A stretch of DNA of 64,000 nt, taken from NCBI RefSeq assembly GCF_022699665.1, contig NZ_JALDNB010000003.1:1-64000 (forward strand). Direction: 5' to 3'. Shown here piece after piece: positions 6,975 through 16,103 of the stretch; the first letter of the stretch is position 1, and every line of letters starts with the position of its first letter. Below the pieces are notes generated by a model. That model was not told where the DNA came from and ran no database searches. It saw only the letters and a list, made by a program, of their open reading frames with translations. The DNA is from Chryseobacterium aahli (GTDB taxonomy: Bacteria > Bacteroidota > Bacteroidia > Flavobacteriales > Weeksellaceae). Position numbers and translations under genes: made by a program.

Positions 6975-9635
6975 ATGAATTCTGAAAAAGAAAGATTAGC
7001 CGATGTTTCATGGAAAAAATGGGGCTCTTACGTAAGCAACCGTGAGTGGGGATTGGTACGTGAAGATTACAGTGCAGATGGCGACGCCTGGAATTACACC
7101 AATCACGATACCGCGGAAGCAAAGACCTACAGATGGGGCGAAGAAGGAATTTGCGGAATCTGTGATGATCTGCAGAAATTGGTCTTCTCCGTCGGATTTT
7201 GGAATAAAAAAGATAAGATGGTGAAAGAACGCTTCTTTGGCCTGTCAAACAATCAAGGGAATCACGGTGAAGATGTGAAAGAATATTTTTACTACCTCGA
7301 TTCTACACCAACTCATTCTTACATGAAGATGTTGTACAAGTATCCTCAAAATGCTTTCCCTTATGAAGATTTAGTAAAAACCAATGCAGAAAGAACCAAG
7401 GAGGAACCGGAGTATGAGCTCATCGACACCGGAATTTTTGATCTGAATGAATATTTTGATATTTTCATTGAATACGCAAAGGAAAGTCAGAATGATATTT
7501 TAGTAAAACTGACGGTCATTAACAAATCCGAAAAAGAGGCATCACTGATTATACTTCCAACCATTTGGTTCAGAAATACTTGGAACTGGGGTTACGATCA
7601 ATATAAACCTCATTTAAGTTCAGAAGAGGTAAAAAATATAAAAGTCAGTCATAAAGATTTAGAAATTAAGAATTTATATGCAAAACAATCTCTGAACGCT
7701 TTATTCTGTGAAAACGAAACCAATAATGAAAGGCTGTATCAATCCCCAAATCAATCAAAATATTGTAAAGACGGCATCAACGATTTTATCATTAATGGAA
7801 ATTCGTCATCAATTAATCCACAAGATATTGGGACAAAAGCATCTTTTTTAATTGATGAAAATTTTAACCCAAATGAAACAAAAACTTTTGAATTTAGACT
7901 TTCTGATAAGGATTTAAAGAATCCTTTTGAAGATTTCGATAAAATATTTAATTCAAGAAAAACAGAAGCAGATGAATTTTATGCAGAAATTCAAAACGGG
8001 ATAGAAACGGAAGATGAAAAATTGGTTCAGCGACAAGCCTTTGCAGGTATGCTTTGGAATAAAATGTTTTATCATTACAATGTTGAAAAATGGCTTAAAG
8101 GCGATCCCGATCAACCGAAACCTCCAAAATCCAGAGAAAAAATCCGAAATTATGATTGGAAACAACTCAATAATGAACACATTATTTCCATGCCAGACAA
8201 ATGGGAATACCCTTGGTATGCAACCTGGGATTTAGCTTTTCATACGATCAGTTTTTCACTAATAGATCCTGATTTTGCTAAATATCAGCTCAAGCTTTTC
8301 CTTTTTGAATGGTATATGCATCCCAACGGACAGCTTCCGGCTTACGAATGGAATTTCAGTGATGTGAATCCGCCGGTTCATGCTTGGGCAGTTTTCAGGG
8401 TGTTCAAAATTGATGAATATCTGAAAGGCAAACCCGATTTAGAATTTCTTGAAAGTGCTTTTCAAAAGCTTTTAATGAATTTTACCTGGTGGGTGAACAA
8501 AAAAGATAACAACGGAAACAATATTTTTGAAGGTGGATTTTTAGGACTCGATAATATTGGGGTTTTCGACCGCAATACCACACTTCCAAACGGCGAACAT
8601 CTCGAACAGTCAGACGGAACAAGTTGGATGGCAATGTTTGCACTGAACATGATGAGAATTGCCTTAGAATTAGCTCAATACAACAGAGTGTATGAAGAAA
8701 TGGCGACCAAATTTTTTGAGCATTTCCTATATATTGCTAATGCTTTGGATAATATGGGAGAAGAGCATTTCAGTCTTTGGGATGAGGAGGACGAGTTTTT
8801 CTATGATGCAATTTCTTCAGGTGATGGTGACAATCAATTTTTAAAGCTGAGAACGATCGTGGGATTGATTCCTATGTTTGCTGTTGAGGTCATTGATGAT
8901 GAAATGATCGAAAAGCTTCCGAATTTCAAAAGCAGAATGAAATGGATTCTTGAAAATAAGCCTGAACTTGCCGCCTTGGTTTCACACTGGGAAGTGAAAG
9001 GGGAAGATTCTAAACATTTGCTTTCGCTTCTGCGCGGTCATCGTTTAAAAAGATTGTTGAGCAGAATGCTTAATCCGAAGGAGTTTTTGAGTGATTATGG
9101 CGTTCGTGCTTTATCGAAAGAGTATGAAGAAAATCCTTTTCAATTAAATTTAAACGGAACAGATTATTCGGTAAAATATACACCTGCAGAAAGCGATAGC
9201 GGACTCTTCGGAGGAAACAGCAATTGGAGAGGCCCTATTTGGTTTCCTGTTAATTTTTTAATTATTGAAAGTCTTCAGAGGTTTTTCTTTTATTACAGCC
9301 CGGATTTTATAGTAGAATATCCTACAGGAAGCGGAAACTATTCAAATTTAGATGAAATTGCAGATTCTTTAAGCAAAAGATTGGCTCAGTTATTTCTAAA
9401 GGATGAAAACGGAAACCGACCTTTCAATGGTCAGTATCCGAGATTTCAGACTGATCCTGATTTTAAAGATTATATTTTGTTTTATGAGTATTTTCATGGT
9501 GACAACGGTCGTGGAGTAGGAGCATCACACCAAACAGGATGGACGGGTTTGATTGCAAAAATTCTTCAGCCAAGATTTACTAAAAAAGAAATCGCCAAAT
9601 CTGAAACCGAAATGCCAAAAAATAAAGATTCTTAA
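6975..9635 (+). CDS. GH63/MGH1-like glucosidase
   Basis: An 886-residue protein of the MGH1-like (alpha/alpha)6-barrel glycoside hydrolases related to GH63, likely hydrolysing alpha-glucosidic linkages. No signal peptide is seen, so it acts in the cytoplasm. The central YPWYATWDLAFHTISF segment carries the conserved Trp-Asp pair expected of the general acid region. Further family segments are HPNGQLPAYEW, EQSDGTSWMAMF, WRGPIWFPVNF and the C-terminal GASHQTGWTGLIA. The first 300 residues are a separate beta-rich domain. Its end lies three bases from the end of convergent recO. Exact substrate unknown. Confidence 0.82.
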   Translation: MNSEKERLADVSWKKWGSYVSNREWGLVREDYSADGDAWNYTNHDTAEAKTYRWGEEGICGICDDLQKLVFSVGFWNKKDKMVKERFFGLSNNQGNHGEDVKEYFYYLDSTPTHSYMKMLYKYPQNAFPYEDLVKTNAERTKEEPEYELIDTGIFDLNEYFDIFIEYAKESQNDILVKLTVINKSEKEASLIILPTIWFRNTWNWGYDQYKPHLSSEEVKNIKVSHKDLEIKNLYAKQSLNALFCENETNNERLYQSPNQSKYCKDGINDFIINGNSSSINPQDIGTKASFLIDENFNPNETKTFEFRLSDKDLKNPFEDFDKIFNSRKTEADEFYAEIQNGIETEDEKLVQRQAFAGMLWNKMFYHYNVEKWLKGDPDQPKPPKSREKIRNYDWKQLNNEHIISMPDKWEYPWYATWDLAFHTISFSLIDPDFAKYQLKLFLFEWYMHPNGQLPAYEWNFSDVNPPVHAWAVFRVFKIDEYLKGKPDLEFLESAFQKLLMNFTWWVNKKDNNGNNIFEGGFLGLDNIGVFDRNTTLPNGEHLEQSDGTSWMAMFALNMMRIALELAQYNRVYEEMATKFFEHFLYIANALDNMGEEHFSLWDEEDEFFYDAISSGDGDNQFLKLRTIVGLIPMFAVEVIDDEMIEKLPNFKSRMKWILENKPELAALVSHWEVKGEDSKHLLSLLRGHRLKRLLSRMLNPKEFLSDYGVRALSKEYEENPFQLNLNGTDYSVKYTPAESDSGLFGGNSNWRGPIWFPVNFLIIESLQRFFFYYSPDFIVEYPTGSGNYSNLDEIADSLSKRLAQLFLKDENGNRPFNGQYPRFQTDPDFKDYILFYEYFHGDNGRGVGASHQTGWTGLIAKILQPRFTKKEIAKSETEMPKNKDS

Positions 9636-9638
9636 AAT

Positions 9639-10325
9639 CTACTCAAAAATCTGCTGAATAATTTCTAAAGAATTCGGAGTCTTAAAATCCGAAATATGAT
9701 AATGATAATACACCAAAATACTGTCTAAAAATCCTTTTCTTTTTGAAGATGGAATTTTATTTTCGTAAGGATTCTGTGACGAAATAATGCTCTTCCAAAA
9801 TAAAGAAATTTCCTCATCAAACAGCAGGTGACTAGAAAAAGGAGAAAAAGTTCCGGTTTCCGGATCAAGAAAATTTCCTTCGTCTAAAAGTGGTGCAACC
9901 CCTTGAATTTTTAATATTTTAATTAAAAAAATAAGATGTGACTGGTAATTTTTGTTGTTAAGCTGGTCTATGAATTCATCAATGACATAAAACACTGCTG
10001 GATTTTTATTTTCGTTTCTTAAAATTTGGTTTAAAAAATCTGAAATAAAAAATACGACAGTATTGGCTTTGATGTCGGTATAAATATCATGAAGATTCAG
10101 TATTTCTAGATTTGAGATAGTTTGCATACTGCCACTTCTACCAACTCGTATTGAAAAATTTAATTTATTTAAAGGCAAAAGAAAGGCTTTCTTCTTATTC
10201 TTTCTGGTATAAATACCTTTTAGAAAATAAGTCTGAAAGCCTTCCTCTTCGGTGAAACAATGCAAAATTGCATCGTTTTCACCATATTTTATAAACGAAA
10301 GTAAAAAACCGTTTTGAGAATTCAT
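9639..10325 (-). CDS. recO: DNA repair protein RecO
   Basis: Mediator of RecA loading in RecF-pathway recombination, cytoplasmic. The 228-residue length is normal for Bacteroidota RecO. The N-terminal OB-fold begins NGFLLSFIKYGENDAILHCFTEEEG and continues LKGIYTRKNKKKAFLLPLNKL, both typical. The C-terminal part is helical. The usual zinc-binding cysteines are not evident, which is common in this phylum. Its start touches the stop codon of the upstream PorZ-like gene, so the two are co-transcribed. Confidence 0.88.
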   Translation of the reverse strand: MNSQNGFLLSFIKYGENDAILHCFTEEEGFQTYFLKGIYTRKNKKKAFLLPLNKLNFSIRVGRSGSMQTISNLEILNLHDIYTDIKANTVVFFISDFLNQILRNENKNPAVFYVIDEFIDQLNNKNYQSHLIFLIKILKIQGVAPLLDEGNFLDPETGTFSPFSSHLLFDEEISLFWKSIISSQNPYENKIPSSKRKGFLDSILVYYHYHISDFKTPNSLEIIQQIFE

Positions 10326-12568
10326 TAATTAACAACGGCTATTTTTGCAGTTGCTTTGTCGCTTGCGTCTTCATTGGTCATCAGTACAAAATAGATTCCT
10401 GAAGCTACTCTTTTCCCCTTCTGATTGTTGAGATCCCATTCGTAGTATCCGGTTCTGGCAATGGCAGAATGTACAATGTTTCCTGCAGCATCAGTGATTC
10501 TTATATTTGTTTTCTCAGCTAAACCTTTAATCGTTACTTTACCTTTAAACTGGGCGTAAACCACAGGATTTGGGTAGACTAAAACGTTTCCGAAGTCAGA
10601 GGTTACGTCGGCAACATCTCCTTGGTAAGTTACAATACCATCAAGTGTCACAAAGTAAACCTTCCCATTGGTTTTATCGACCTTAATGTCAGTTACACTG
10701 TTGGTTGGAAGAGGAGAATTTTCTTTTGTAAATCTCTTGATAACTTGTTCGCCAGATGCTGATAAGTAATAAACACCACCATCTTCTATTGAAACCCATT
10801 TTTGGTTTCCGCCATCAACTTCAATTTGAAGAATACTGTTGTCACGGAATAGTTCCTCAGCGATACCATTTTGTTCAATGACAATCGGAGTAGTTTGAGG
10901 GTTGTTTTCTGTAATCGCTGATTTTGGGTTTGAAAGAATTCTGAGGCCTATACGTGTACCAATCCATACATCATTATTCTTGTCAATTGCTGCCGACACT
11001 GTTCCATTAGCAGGCAAGTTATTTTCCTTACGTATAATCTTAAATGGTGATGTTGTTGATGATGGATTGTTACCATATTCTTTGATAATTAATCCACCAG
11101 GATCAAAATATGGACAAGGTATATATAGGTATCCTTCTTTTGTAAATGGTTTTTGAGTAGATGCTGCACCAACAATAGGAACCAAAGTAAAGTCATCTGC
11201 AGTTCTGTTATAAAGATAATATCCTGCGTTTGCAGAAACATTTTCTATAAGTCCGGCAGAAACAAATAAGTTATTGTTTTCATCGAATGTTATACCTATT
11301 GGGCGATTGTAAGCAGGATCGGAATCATTATTTTTATAAACTTTCTTAAAAACATTATTCTCCATTTTGTAAATCCCTTTCTCGCCGTTTGAGAATGAAT
11401 AGTTAGCGAAAAATACTTCGCTAGGATTTGATGGATTTGCTACTGCATCTAACACATTGAAATTTATAGGGTTATTTACAAAATAATCCGGATAATTCCA
11501 TTTGCCTCCATCAAAATGATAGTAACCGAGATCACTGAAGATGGGTTGATTATAAGCATCTCTACCTCCTGTAGAAACCCAGATTTGGTCATTTAGCAAA
11601 GATATCTTATAAGAAATATTATTGTATGGCCCATCCGGTTTATAGATAACATTATCTTCACTCTTTAAACCAGATAAAATAGTTCCGCAAAATATTTTTG
11701 AGCCAACCTTTGTTGCCGTATTACAATTCTCTCCAACGGTTACCGATCCTGCGAAAGTTCCATTCGTATTATAGCTGTAAATTCTGCTGGCATCTGTAAT
11801 AATAATATTATCAGCATTCACTACCACATCGCTCACATTTCCAAAAGCCTGTGCAAGTGGGGTAGAAACTCCGTTGTTATAAATGTAGGTTGCTGTAGCA
11901 GATGAAAAAGCGACTATGTTTTCTGAATCTATATCTGTGAAGTTTCCAGCCAATTCTGTAGTCCATGTAGTGAATACTGGAAATGTTGTGTTCAGGTCGT
12001 GAGTCTTTAATCCTGTATTGGTTACAGAAAAAACTTTATTATCTTTAATTGTAGCTTCGTTACTTGCCTGATAAATTCCTCCGGTAACAAAGAACGCAGA
12101 ATCTCCAAATTCTTTCTTTTTCAAATCAAAAATAGAAACTCCATATCCTACGGAAACTACAGCTCTATCGCCAGTGATTGAGATGTGATTGATCTTTTTA
12201 CTTCCGTTATATCCGGTTGCAATAGGAATATCAATAACATACGTAATTCCTTGAGGCGTAATAATATCCAAAGAACCATTTTGATACCCAACAAGACCAA
12301 TTTTTGTCTGCGGATTATAATCAAATGCGGATATTTTCACCTCATGCAGTCCGTTTGCTTTAGAAAGTTTTGAAATTTCACCTGTAGAAACGGTATAATA
12401 AAAAATTCCATTTTCTGTGGCAGCAACTATTTTTCCGTTATCTTCTTTTAATGCCAAAACATTATTGTAAGAAAATAAATCTGCCCATTTTTTTGATGAA
12501 ATATTCTGAGCCTTTACCATCTGGAAAGTTGCCAAAATACCAAGAGAAATTATAGAGAATTTTTTCAT
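10325..12568 (-). CDS. porZ: PorZ-like type IX secretion beta-propeller protein
   Basis: A 747-residue exported protein, likely the surface-exposed part of the type IX secretion attachment complex that delivers anionic lipopolysaccharide to cargo. A signal peptide covers about 1-20 (ending MVKAQ). The body is a series of two-component-regulator type propeller blades (for example NDVWIGTRIGLRIL and TNGKVYFVTLDGIV). The last 80 residues (LVYPNPVVYAQFKGKVTIKGL to GIYFVLMTN) form a type A sorting-like domain. Adjacency to recO is the arrangement I know for porZ in this phylum. The name rests on layout and context, not on an alignment. Confidence 0.8.
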   Translation of the reverse strand: MKKFSIISLGILATFQMVKAQNISSKKWADLFSYNNVLALKEDNGKIVAATENGIFYYTVSTGEISKLSKANGLHEVKISAFDYNPQTKIGLVGYQNGSLDIITPQGITYVIDIPIATGYNGSKKINHISITGDRAVVSVGYGVSIFDLKKKEFGDSAFFVTGGIYQASNEATIKDNKVFSVTNTGLKTHDLNTTFPVFTTWTTELAGNFTDIDSENIVAFSSATATYIYNNGVSTPLAQAFGNVSDVVVNADNIIITDASRIYSYNTNGTFAGSVTVGENCNTATKVGSKIFCGTILSGLKSEDNVIYKPDGPYNNISYKISLLNDQIWVSTGGRDAYNQPIFSDLGYYHFDGGKWNYPDYFVNNPINFNVLDAVANPSNPSEVFFANYSFSNGEKGIYKMENNVFKKVYKNNDSDPAYNRPIGITFDENNNLFVSAGLIENVSANAGYYLYNRTADDFTLVPIVGAASTQKPFTKEGYLYIPCPYFDPGGLIIKEYGNNPSSTTSPFKIIRKENNLPANGTVSAAIDKNNDVWIGTRIGLRILSNPKSAITENNPQTTPIVIEQNGIAEELFRDNSILQIEVDGGNQKWVSIEDGGVYYLSASGEQVIKRFTKENSPLPTNSVTDIKVDKTNGKVYFVTLDGIVTYQGDVADVTSDFGNVLVYPNPVVYAQFKGKVTIKGLAEKTNIRITDAAGNIVHSAIARTGYYEWDLNNQKGKRVASGIYFVLMTNEDASDKATAKIAVVN

Positions 12569-12653
12569 ATGTAGAATTACATTTTTTTAAAGGTCATATG
12601 CAATCGTTGAATATTCACGTGTGTTATGGTTTCCAAAACACGGCGATTTCATA

Positions 12654-13604
12654 TTATGCTATTATACTGCTGTCGATTATTTGGTTGTTCCAAGAAATCT
12701 GTTGTACATTTTTATTTTTATCAAAGAAGAAGTCTATTCTGCCCAAAAGAAGACCTGCCCAACCAACTTGGTTTACCAAAACATTCTTCCCTTGTCTGTT
12801 TTTAAAGGTCTGAGGTTCCGGTAAAAAAGTATGGGTGTGACCGCCTAAAATTAAGTCAATATTTTCTGTTTTTGATGCTAAAATTTTATCGTTTAATTTT
12901 TCAGGTTCGTCACTGTAATCATATCCGATGTGCGAAAGACAAATCACAAGATCACATTTCTTTTCATTTTTAAGGAAATTGGAGTAATGTTGAGCTACAT
13001 CAATCGGGTCAGACCAAACGGTTTCGCCATATTGTTTTTTTCCAACTAAACCATCCAGCTGTATTCCCACTCCGAAAATTCCTACTTTGATTCCGTTTTT
13101 ATTGAAAATTTTATACTGCGAAGTTCTTCCGTCTAAAATGGTGTTTTTAAAATCATAATTCGAACAGATAAAGGGAAATTGCGCATTCGGTAAAACCTTT
13201 AAAAATCCGTCCAAGCCATTATCGAAATCATGATTTCCCATGGTGGAAGCGTCGTACTTCATCATCGACATCAGTTTAAATTCAAGCTCGCCTCCGAAGA
13301 AATTAAAATAAGGTGTTCCCTGAAAAATATCTCCTGAATCAAGCAACAAAAGATTGCTTTCTTCGCTTCTTATTTTCTGAATTAATGTCGCTCTTCTTGC
13401 AAAACCACCCTGATTAGGATTTCTCGTGTAGCTCGAATCAAAAGGTTCAATTCTGCTGTGCTGGTCGTTAGTATGAAGAATGGTCAATTTATTGGCTGAT
13501 GAAAAAGAATTTAAATTTAATTCCTCCGCCATTACCAAATTTGGAGCTAAAGTCATCGCTAAAGTTCCGCCAGTAATCGTTTTTAAAAAACTTTTTCTAT
13601 CCAT
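12654..13604 (-). CDS. Metallophosphatase (5'-nucleotidase N-terminal half)
   Basis: A 316-residue calcineurin-like phosphoesterase, the catalytic half of a UshA-type 5'-nucleotidase. The metal-binding motifs are visible in order: TILHTNDQHSRIEPF, LLLDSGDIFQGTPYF, TMGNHDFDNGL, VICLSHIGYDYS and LILGGHTHTF. The start MDRKSFLKTITGGTLAM resembles a Tat-type leader (D-R-K-S-F-L-K) though only one Arg is present, so export route is uncertain. Its ATG overlaps the stop of the upstream gene (TAATG). That gene encodes the partner C-terminal domain, so the enzyme is apparently split into two chains. Confidence 0.85.
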   Translation of the reverse strand: MDRKSFLKTITGGTLAMTLAPNLVMAEELNLNSFSSANKLTILHTNDQHSRIEPFDSSYTRNPNQGGFARRATLIQKIRSEESNLLLLDSGDIFQGTPYFNFFGGELEFKLMSMMKYDASTMGNHDFDNGLDGFLKVLPNAQFPFICSNYDFKNTILDGRTSQYKIFNKNGIKVGIFGVGIQLDGLVGKKQYGETVWSDPIDVAQHYSNFLKNEKKCDLVICLSHIGYDYSDEPEKLNDKILASKTENIDLILGGHTHTFLPEPQTFKNRQGKNVLVNQVGWAGLLLGRIDFFFDKNKNVQQISWNNQIIDSSIIA

Positions 13605-14359
13605 TATTTCTTCCCGATAAATTGTAAACGAATTTCTTCTTTAGGATTGATCTGCTGATTTTTCTTAAAATATTCAATAAACAAATCTCTCAATTTGATA
13701 CCTGTAGGAATTGATTCTCCTTTTGCGAAAAACTTCATATTATCACCACCCAAAGCCAGATAATCAGATGTAGCAATATAATAATCCTGAGTTGGGTTGA
13801 CTGCATTTCCGTTGATTAAACTTTTTGAAACTGTTCCATTTGAAGTCTCAATATATAAATGAGAAACAGGATTGTTTTTCTGATTTTTCGCATAATAATC
13901 AAATAATCCCTGCAAATCTGAACCTTTAAATTTTACAATGATCACTTCATTTTCAAAAGGCATTACTTCAAAAACATTCTTCAGAAGAATATCACCTTTC
14001 CCAATCGTAGTACGGATTCCGCCGATGTTAATCAAAGCTGCATCAATACTTTTATTCAAATTTGCTTTTGCCCAAACATCCGCTCCGTCAAAAGTATAAT
14101 CTGCCAAAAGATTTCCCAGATTGCTGTTGTCGCCTTCTTTTGTTAAATCTACTTGTGTGTAAGAGATTTTTTGGTTCATCTCTTTGTTGAGTTTCTCAGT
14201 GTAAGGCTCGATAAATTTTGCAAAATCTTCATTAGCCTTTAGGTCTTGATTAATAGAAATATTCTTCTGCGTCTGCACATTGGCAACCTGCAACGATGTC
14301 GTTTTACAGGCTGTGAGCGAAAACAAGGCAATTCCTAGTAATAAGAATTTATTTTGCAT
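13604..14359 (-). CDS. 5'-nucleotidase C-terminal domain lipoprotein
   Basis: Substrate-binding half of a split 5'-nucleotidase. From the ATG at 14359 the protein is 251 residues and begins MQNKFLLLGIALFSLTACKTT, a lipoprotein signal with lipobox LTAC, so it is a membrane lipoprotein. The rest matches the 5_nucleotid_C domain (NLLADYTFDGADVWAKANL, INIGGIRTTIGKGDI, VMPFENEVIIVKFKGSDL, YIATSDYLALGGDNM). The frame is open to an ATG at 14380, but the -7 element at 14378-14385 overlaps that codon, so 14359 is chosen. First gene of a two-gene operon with the metallophosphatase. Confidence 0.85.
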   Translation of the reverse strand: MQNKFLLLGIALFSLTACKTTSLQVANVQTQKNISINQDLKANEDFAKFIEPYTEKLNKEMNQKISYTQVDLTKEGDNSNLGNLLADYTFDGADVWAKANLNKSIDAALINIGGIRTTIGKGDILLKNVFEVMPFENEVIIVKFKGSDLQGLFDYYAKNQKNNPVSHLYIETSNGTVSKSLINGNAVNPTQDYYIATSDYLALGGDNMKFFAKGESIPTGIKLRDLFIEYFKKNQQINPKEEIRLQFIGKK

Positions 14360-14377
14360 AATATCTTTAGTATAATG

Positions 14378-14385
14378 CAAATATA
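14378..14385 (-). promoter_or_regulatory. -7 promoter element for the split 5'-nucleotidase operon
   Basis: CAAATATA on the + strand is TATATTTG on the minus strand, an exact TAnnTTTG match. It lies 18 bases before the ATG at 14359 and overlaps the alternative ATG at 14380. No -33 TTG was found. Confidence 0.5.
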
Positions 14386-14415
14386 ATTATATGTATAATA
14401 AAATAAGATTAAATA

Positions 14416-14447
14416 TTGTAAATTCTTGTATGAAATTGTTAAATTTG
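14416..14447 (+). promoter_or_regulatory. Promoter of dapA
   Basis: TTG at 14416-14418, 21 bases, then TAAATTTG at 14440-14447. This fits the TTG-N17-23-TAnnTTTG consensus. The -7 end is 19 bases before the dapA ATG at 14467. Confidence 0.6.
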
Positions 14448-14466
14448 GGGAAAATAATTCGAACAG

Positions 14467-15339
14467 ATGAGCATTTTAAAAGGAGTAGGTGTTGCTTTGG
14501 TAACGCCCTTTAATGAAGATTTATCCGTAGATTTCGAAAGTTTGACAAAACTTGTTGAGTACAACATCGAAAACGGAACCAACTATTTGGTGGTATTGGG
14601 AACTACAGCGGAAGCTGCTACACTTTCTTCAGACGAGAAGAAACAGGTAGTTGAGCACATCATTAAGGTTAATAATAAACGTCTTCCTTTGGTTTTAGGA
14701 ATTGGCGGAAACAATACTCTTGAAGTCAAACAGCAGATCGAAGAAGCTGATTTATCTGATTTTATAGCTGTTTTATCGGTGTCTCCATATTACAACAAAC
14801 CTAATCAGGAAGGGCTTTACCAGCATTATAAAATGTTGGCTTCTACCGGAAAAAATATCATCATTTACAACGTTCCTTCAAGAACCGGACAAAATGTTGA
14901 GGCTGAAACGACTTTGCGTCTGGCAAAAGAATTCCCGAATTTATTCTTAATAAAAGAAGCTGCACCCAATATTCTTCAGTATTTTGATATTTTGAGAAAG
15001 AAGCCTGAAGGTTTTAATTTAGTTTCAGGAGACGATGAATTCACACTTCCAGTAACTTTGGCAGGTGGAGCAGGAGTGATTTCTGTAATCGGACAAGGGT
15101 ATCCGAAAGAATTTTCGACAATGGTTCAGCTGGCTTTTGATAAAAAAGTGGATGAAGCTTATGAAATTCATAATAAATTGGTTGAAATTACAAGATTGAT
15201 TTTTGCGGAAGGAAACCCATGTGGGATTAAAGTTATTTTGACAGAAAAAGGATTGATTAAAAATTATTTAAGACTTCCTTTAGTTCCTGCTTCAGAAGGG
15301 CTTTATGCAAAAATTAAAGCTGAAATGGCGAAGATTTAA
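14467..15339 (+). CDS. dapA: 4-hydroxy-tetrahydrodipicolinate synthase
   Basis: Condenses pyruvate with aspartate semialdehyde, the first committed step to lysine and diaminopimelate for peptidoglycan, in the cytoplasm. The 290-residue TIM-barrel protein starts MSILKGVGVALVTPFNEDLS. It shows GTTAEAATLS (substrate-binding Thr-Thr), the catalytic Tyr in IIIYNVPSRTG, and the Schiff-base Lys in LFLIKEAAPN. Length is normal. It stands alone between its own promoter and a hairpin terminator at 15371-15403. Confidence 0.95.
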   Translation: MSILKGVGVALVTPFNEDLSVDFESLTKLVEYNIENGTNYLVVLGTTAEAATLSSDEKKQVVEHIIKVNNKRLPLVLGIGGNNTLEVKQQIEEADLSDFIAVLSVSPYYNKPNQEGLYQHYKMLASTGKNIIIYNVPSRTGQNVEAETTLRLAKEFPNLFLIKEAAPNILQYFDILRKKPEGFNLVSGDDEFTLPVTLAGGAGVISVIGQGYPKEFSTMVQLAFDKKVDEAYEIHNKLVEITRLIFAEGNPCGIKVILTEKGLIKNYLRLPLVPASEGLYAKIKAEMAKI

Positions 15340-15370
15340 TTAAATTAAAAGTCAAGTTCTATAAAATATT

Positions 15371-15403
15371 AAAAGTGAAAGGTGTGATGCTTTTCACTTT
15401 TTT
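15371..15403 (+). terminator. Terminator after dapA
   Basis: AAAAGTGAAA at 15371-15380 pairs with TTTCACTTTT at 15392-15401 around an 11-base loop, ending in T residues. Confidence 0.7.
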
Positions 15404-15433
15404 AATCTAAAAAATTTAACTGCAATTTTTTTT

Positions 15434-15565
15434 AACACATAAGTTACTTGAAGTGATTGATTCGAATGTTTAGAAGAACATATTAGTCCTTGAAAATCTC
15501 TGATTTTCTTCTTAAGTGTTCTAAATATTTTCAAAGGATTTAAACTGAAAAAAAACTTATGTGTT
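15434..15565. repeat. 132-base element bounded by a perfect 12-base inverted repeat
   Basis: AACACATAAGTT at 15434-15445 is the exact reverse complement of AACTTATGTGTT at 15554-15565. Inside, the TTTAGAAGAACA and TTCTTAAGTGTTCTAAA stretches are also partly complementary, so the block could fold as a long interrupted hairpin. It contains no open frame of note. It could be a small non-autonomous mobile element, a structured RNA or an old repeat. Confidence 0.45.
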
Positions 15566-15602
15566 CTAATGTGTTTAAAAAATTTCTAATAATTATTCAG
15601 AT

Positions 15603-16103
15603 ATGAAATTAATCAAAGCAACAGAAAAAGATATACCCTTGATTCAGGATTTAGCAAAAAGATCATGGGAAAACGCCTACGCCGAAATTCTTACCAAAGA
15701 ACAAATGGAATTTATGCTCAATACAATGTATTCGGAAGCTGAAATTTCAGAACATTTAAAAAATCTAAACTATCATTATTACCTTGTTTTTGATGAGATT
15801 TTAAATGTTTTTGATGGATTTTTAGGTTACGAAAATCATTATGAAAAACAAACGACTAAACTTCACAGAATTTATCTCGTTCCTGAAAGTAAAGGAAAAG
15901 GTTTAGGCAAAAAAACACTTGAATTTCTTAATGAAAAGGTGAAAGAAAGTGGCGATAACAGAATTATTTTAAATGTCAATAAATATAATTCAGCGCAGAA
16001 ATTCTACGAATCTCAAGGTTATAAGGTCTATGATGAAGGTGTTTTTGATATAGGAAATGGCTTTGTTATGGATGATTATTTGATGGAGATAACGTTTTAT
16101 TAA
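15603..16103 (+). CDS. GNAT family N-acetyltransferase
   Basis: A 166-residue cytoplasmic acetyl-CoA dependent transferase with unknown substrate. Motif A is IYLVPESKGKGLGKKTLEFL (SKGKGLGK is the CoA loop), followed by NRIILNVNKYNSAQKFYESQGYKV, the usual motif B with Asn-x-x-Ala-x-x-Phe-Tyr. The N-terminal LIKATEKDIPLIQDLAKRSW is also typical of the family. Its last four bases overlap the end of the convergent secreted-protein gene. No promoter match was found. Confidence 0.85.
   Translation: MKLIKATEKDIPLIQDLAKRSWENAYAEILTKEQMEFMLNTMYSEAEISEHLKNLNYHYYLVFDEILNVFDGFLGYENHYEKQTTKLHRIYLVPESKGKGLGKKTLEFLNEKVKESGDNRIILNVNKYNSAQKFYESQGYKVYDEGVFDIGNGFVMDDYLMEITFY

Noticed and set aside
12598..12824. 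Short + strand frames opposite the metallophosphatase 3' end
   Set aside because: They lie mostly antisense to a well-supported gene and encode low-complexity hydrophobic peptides.
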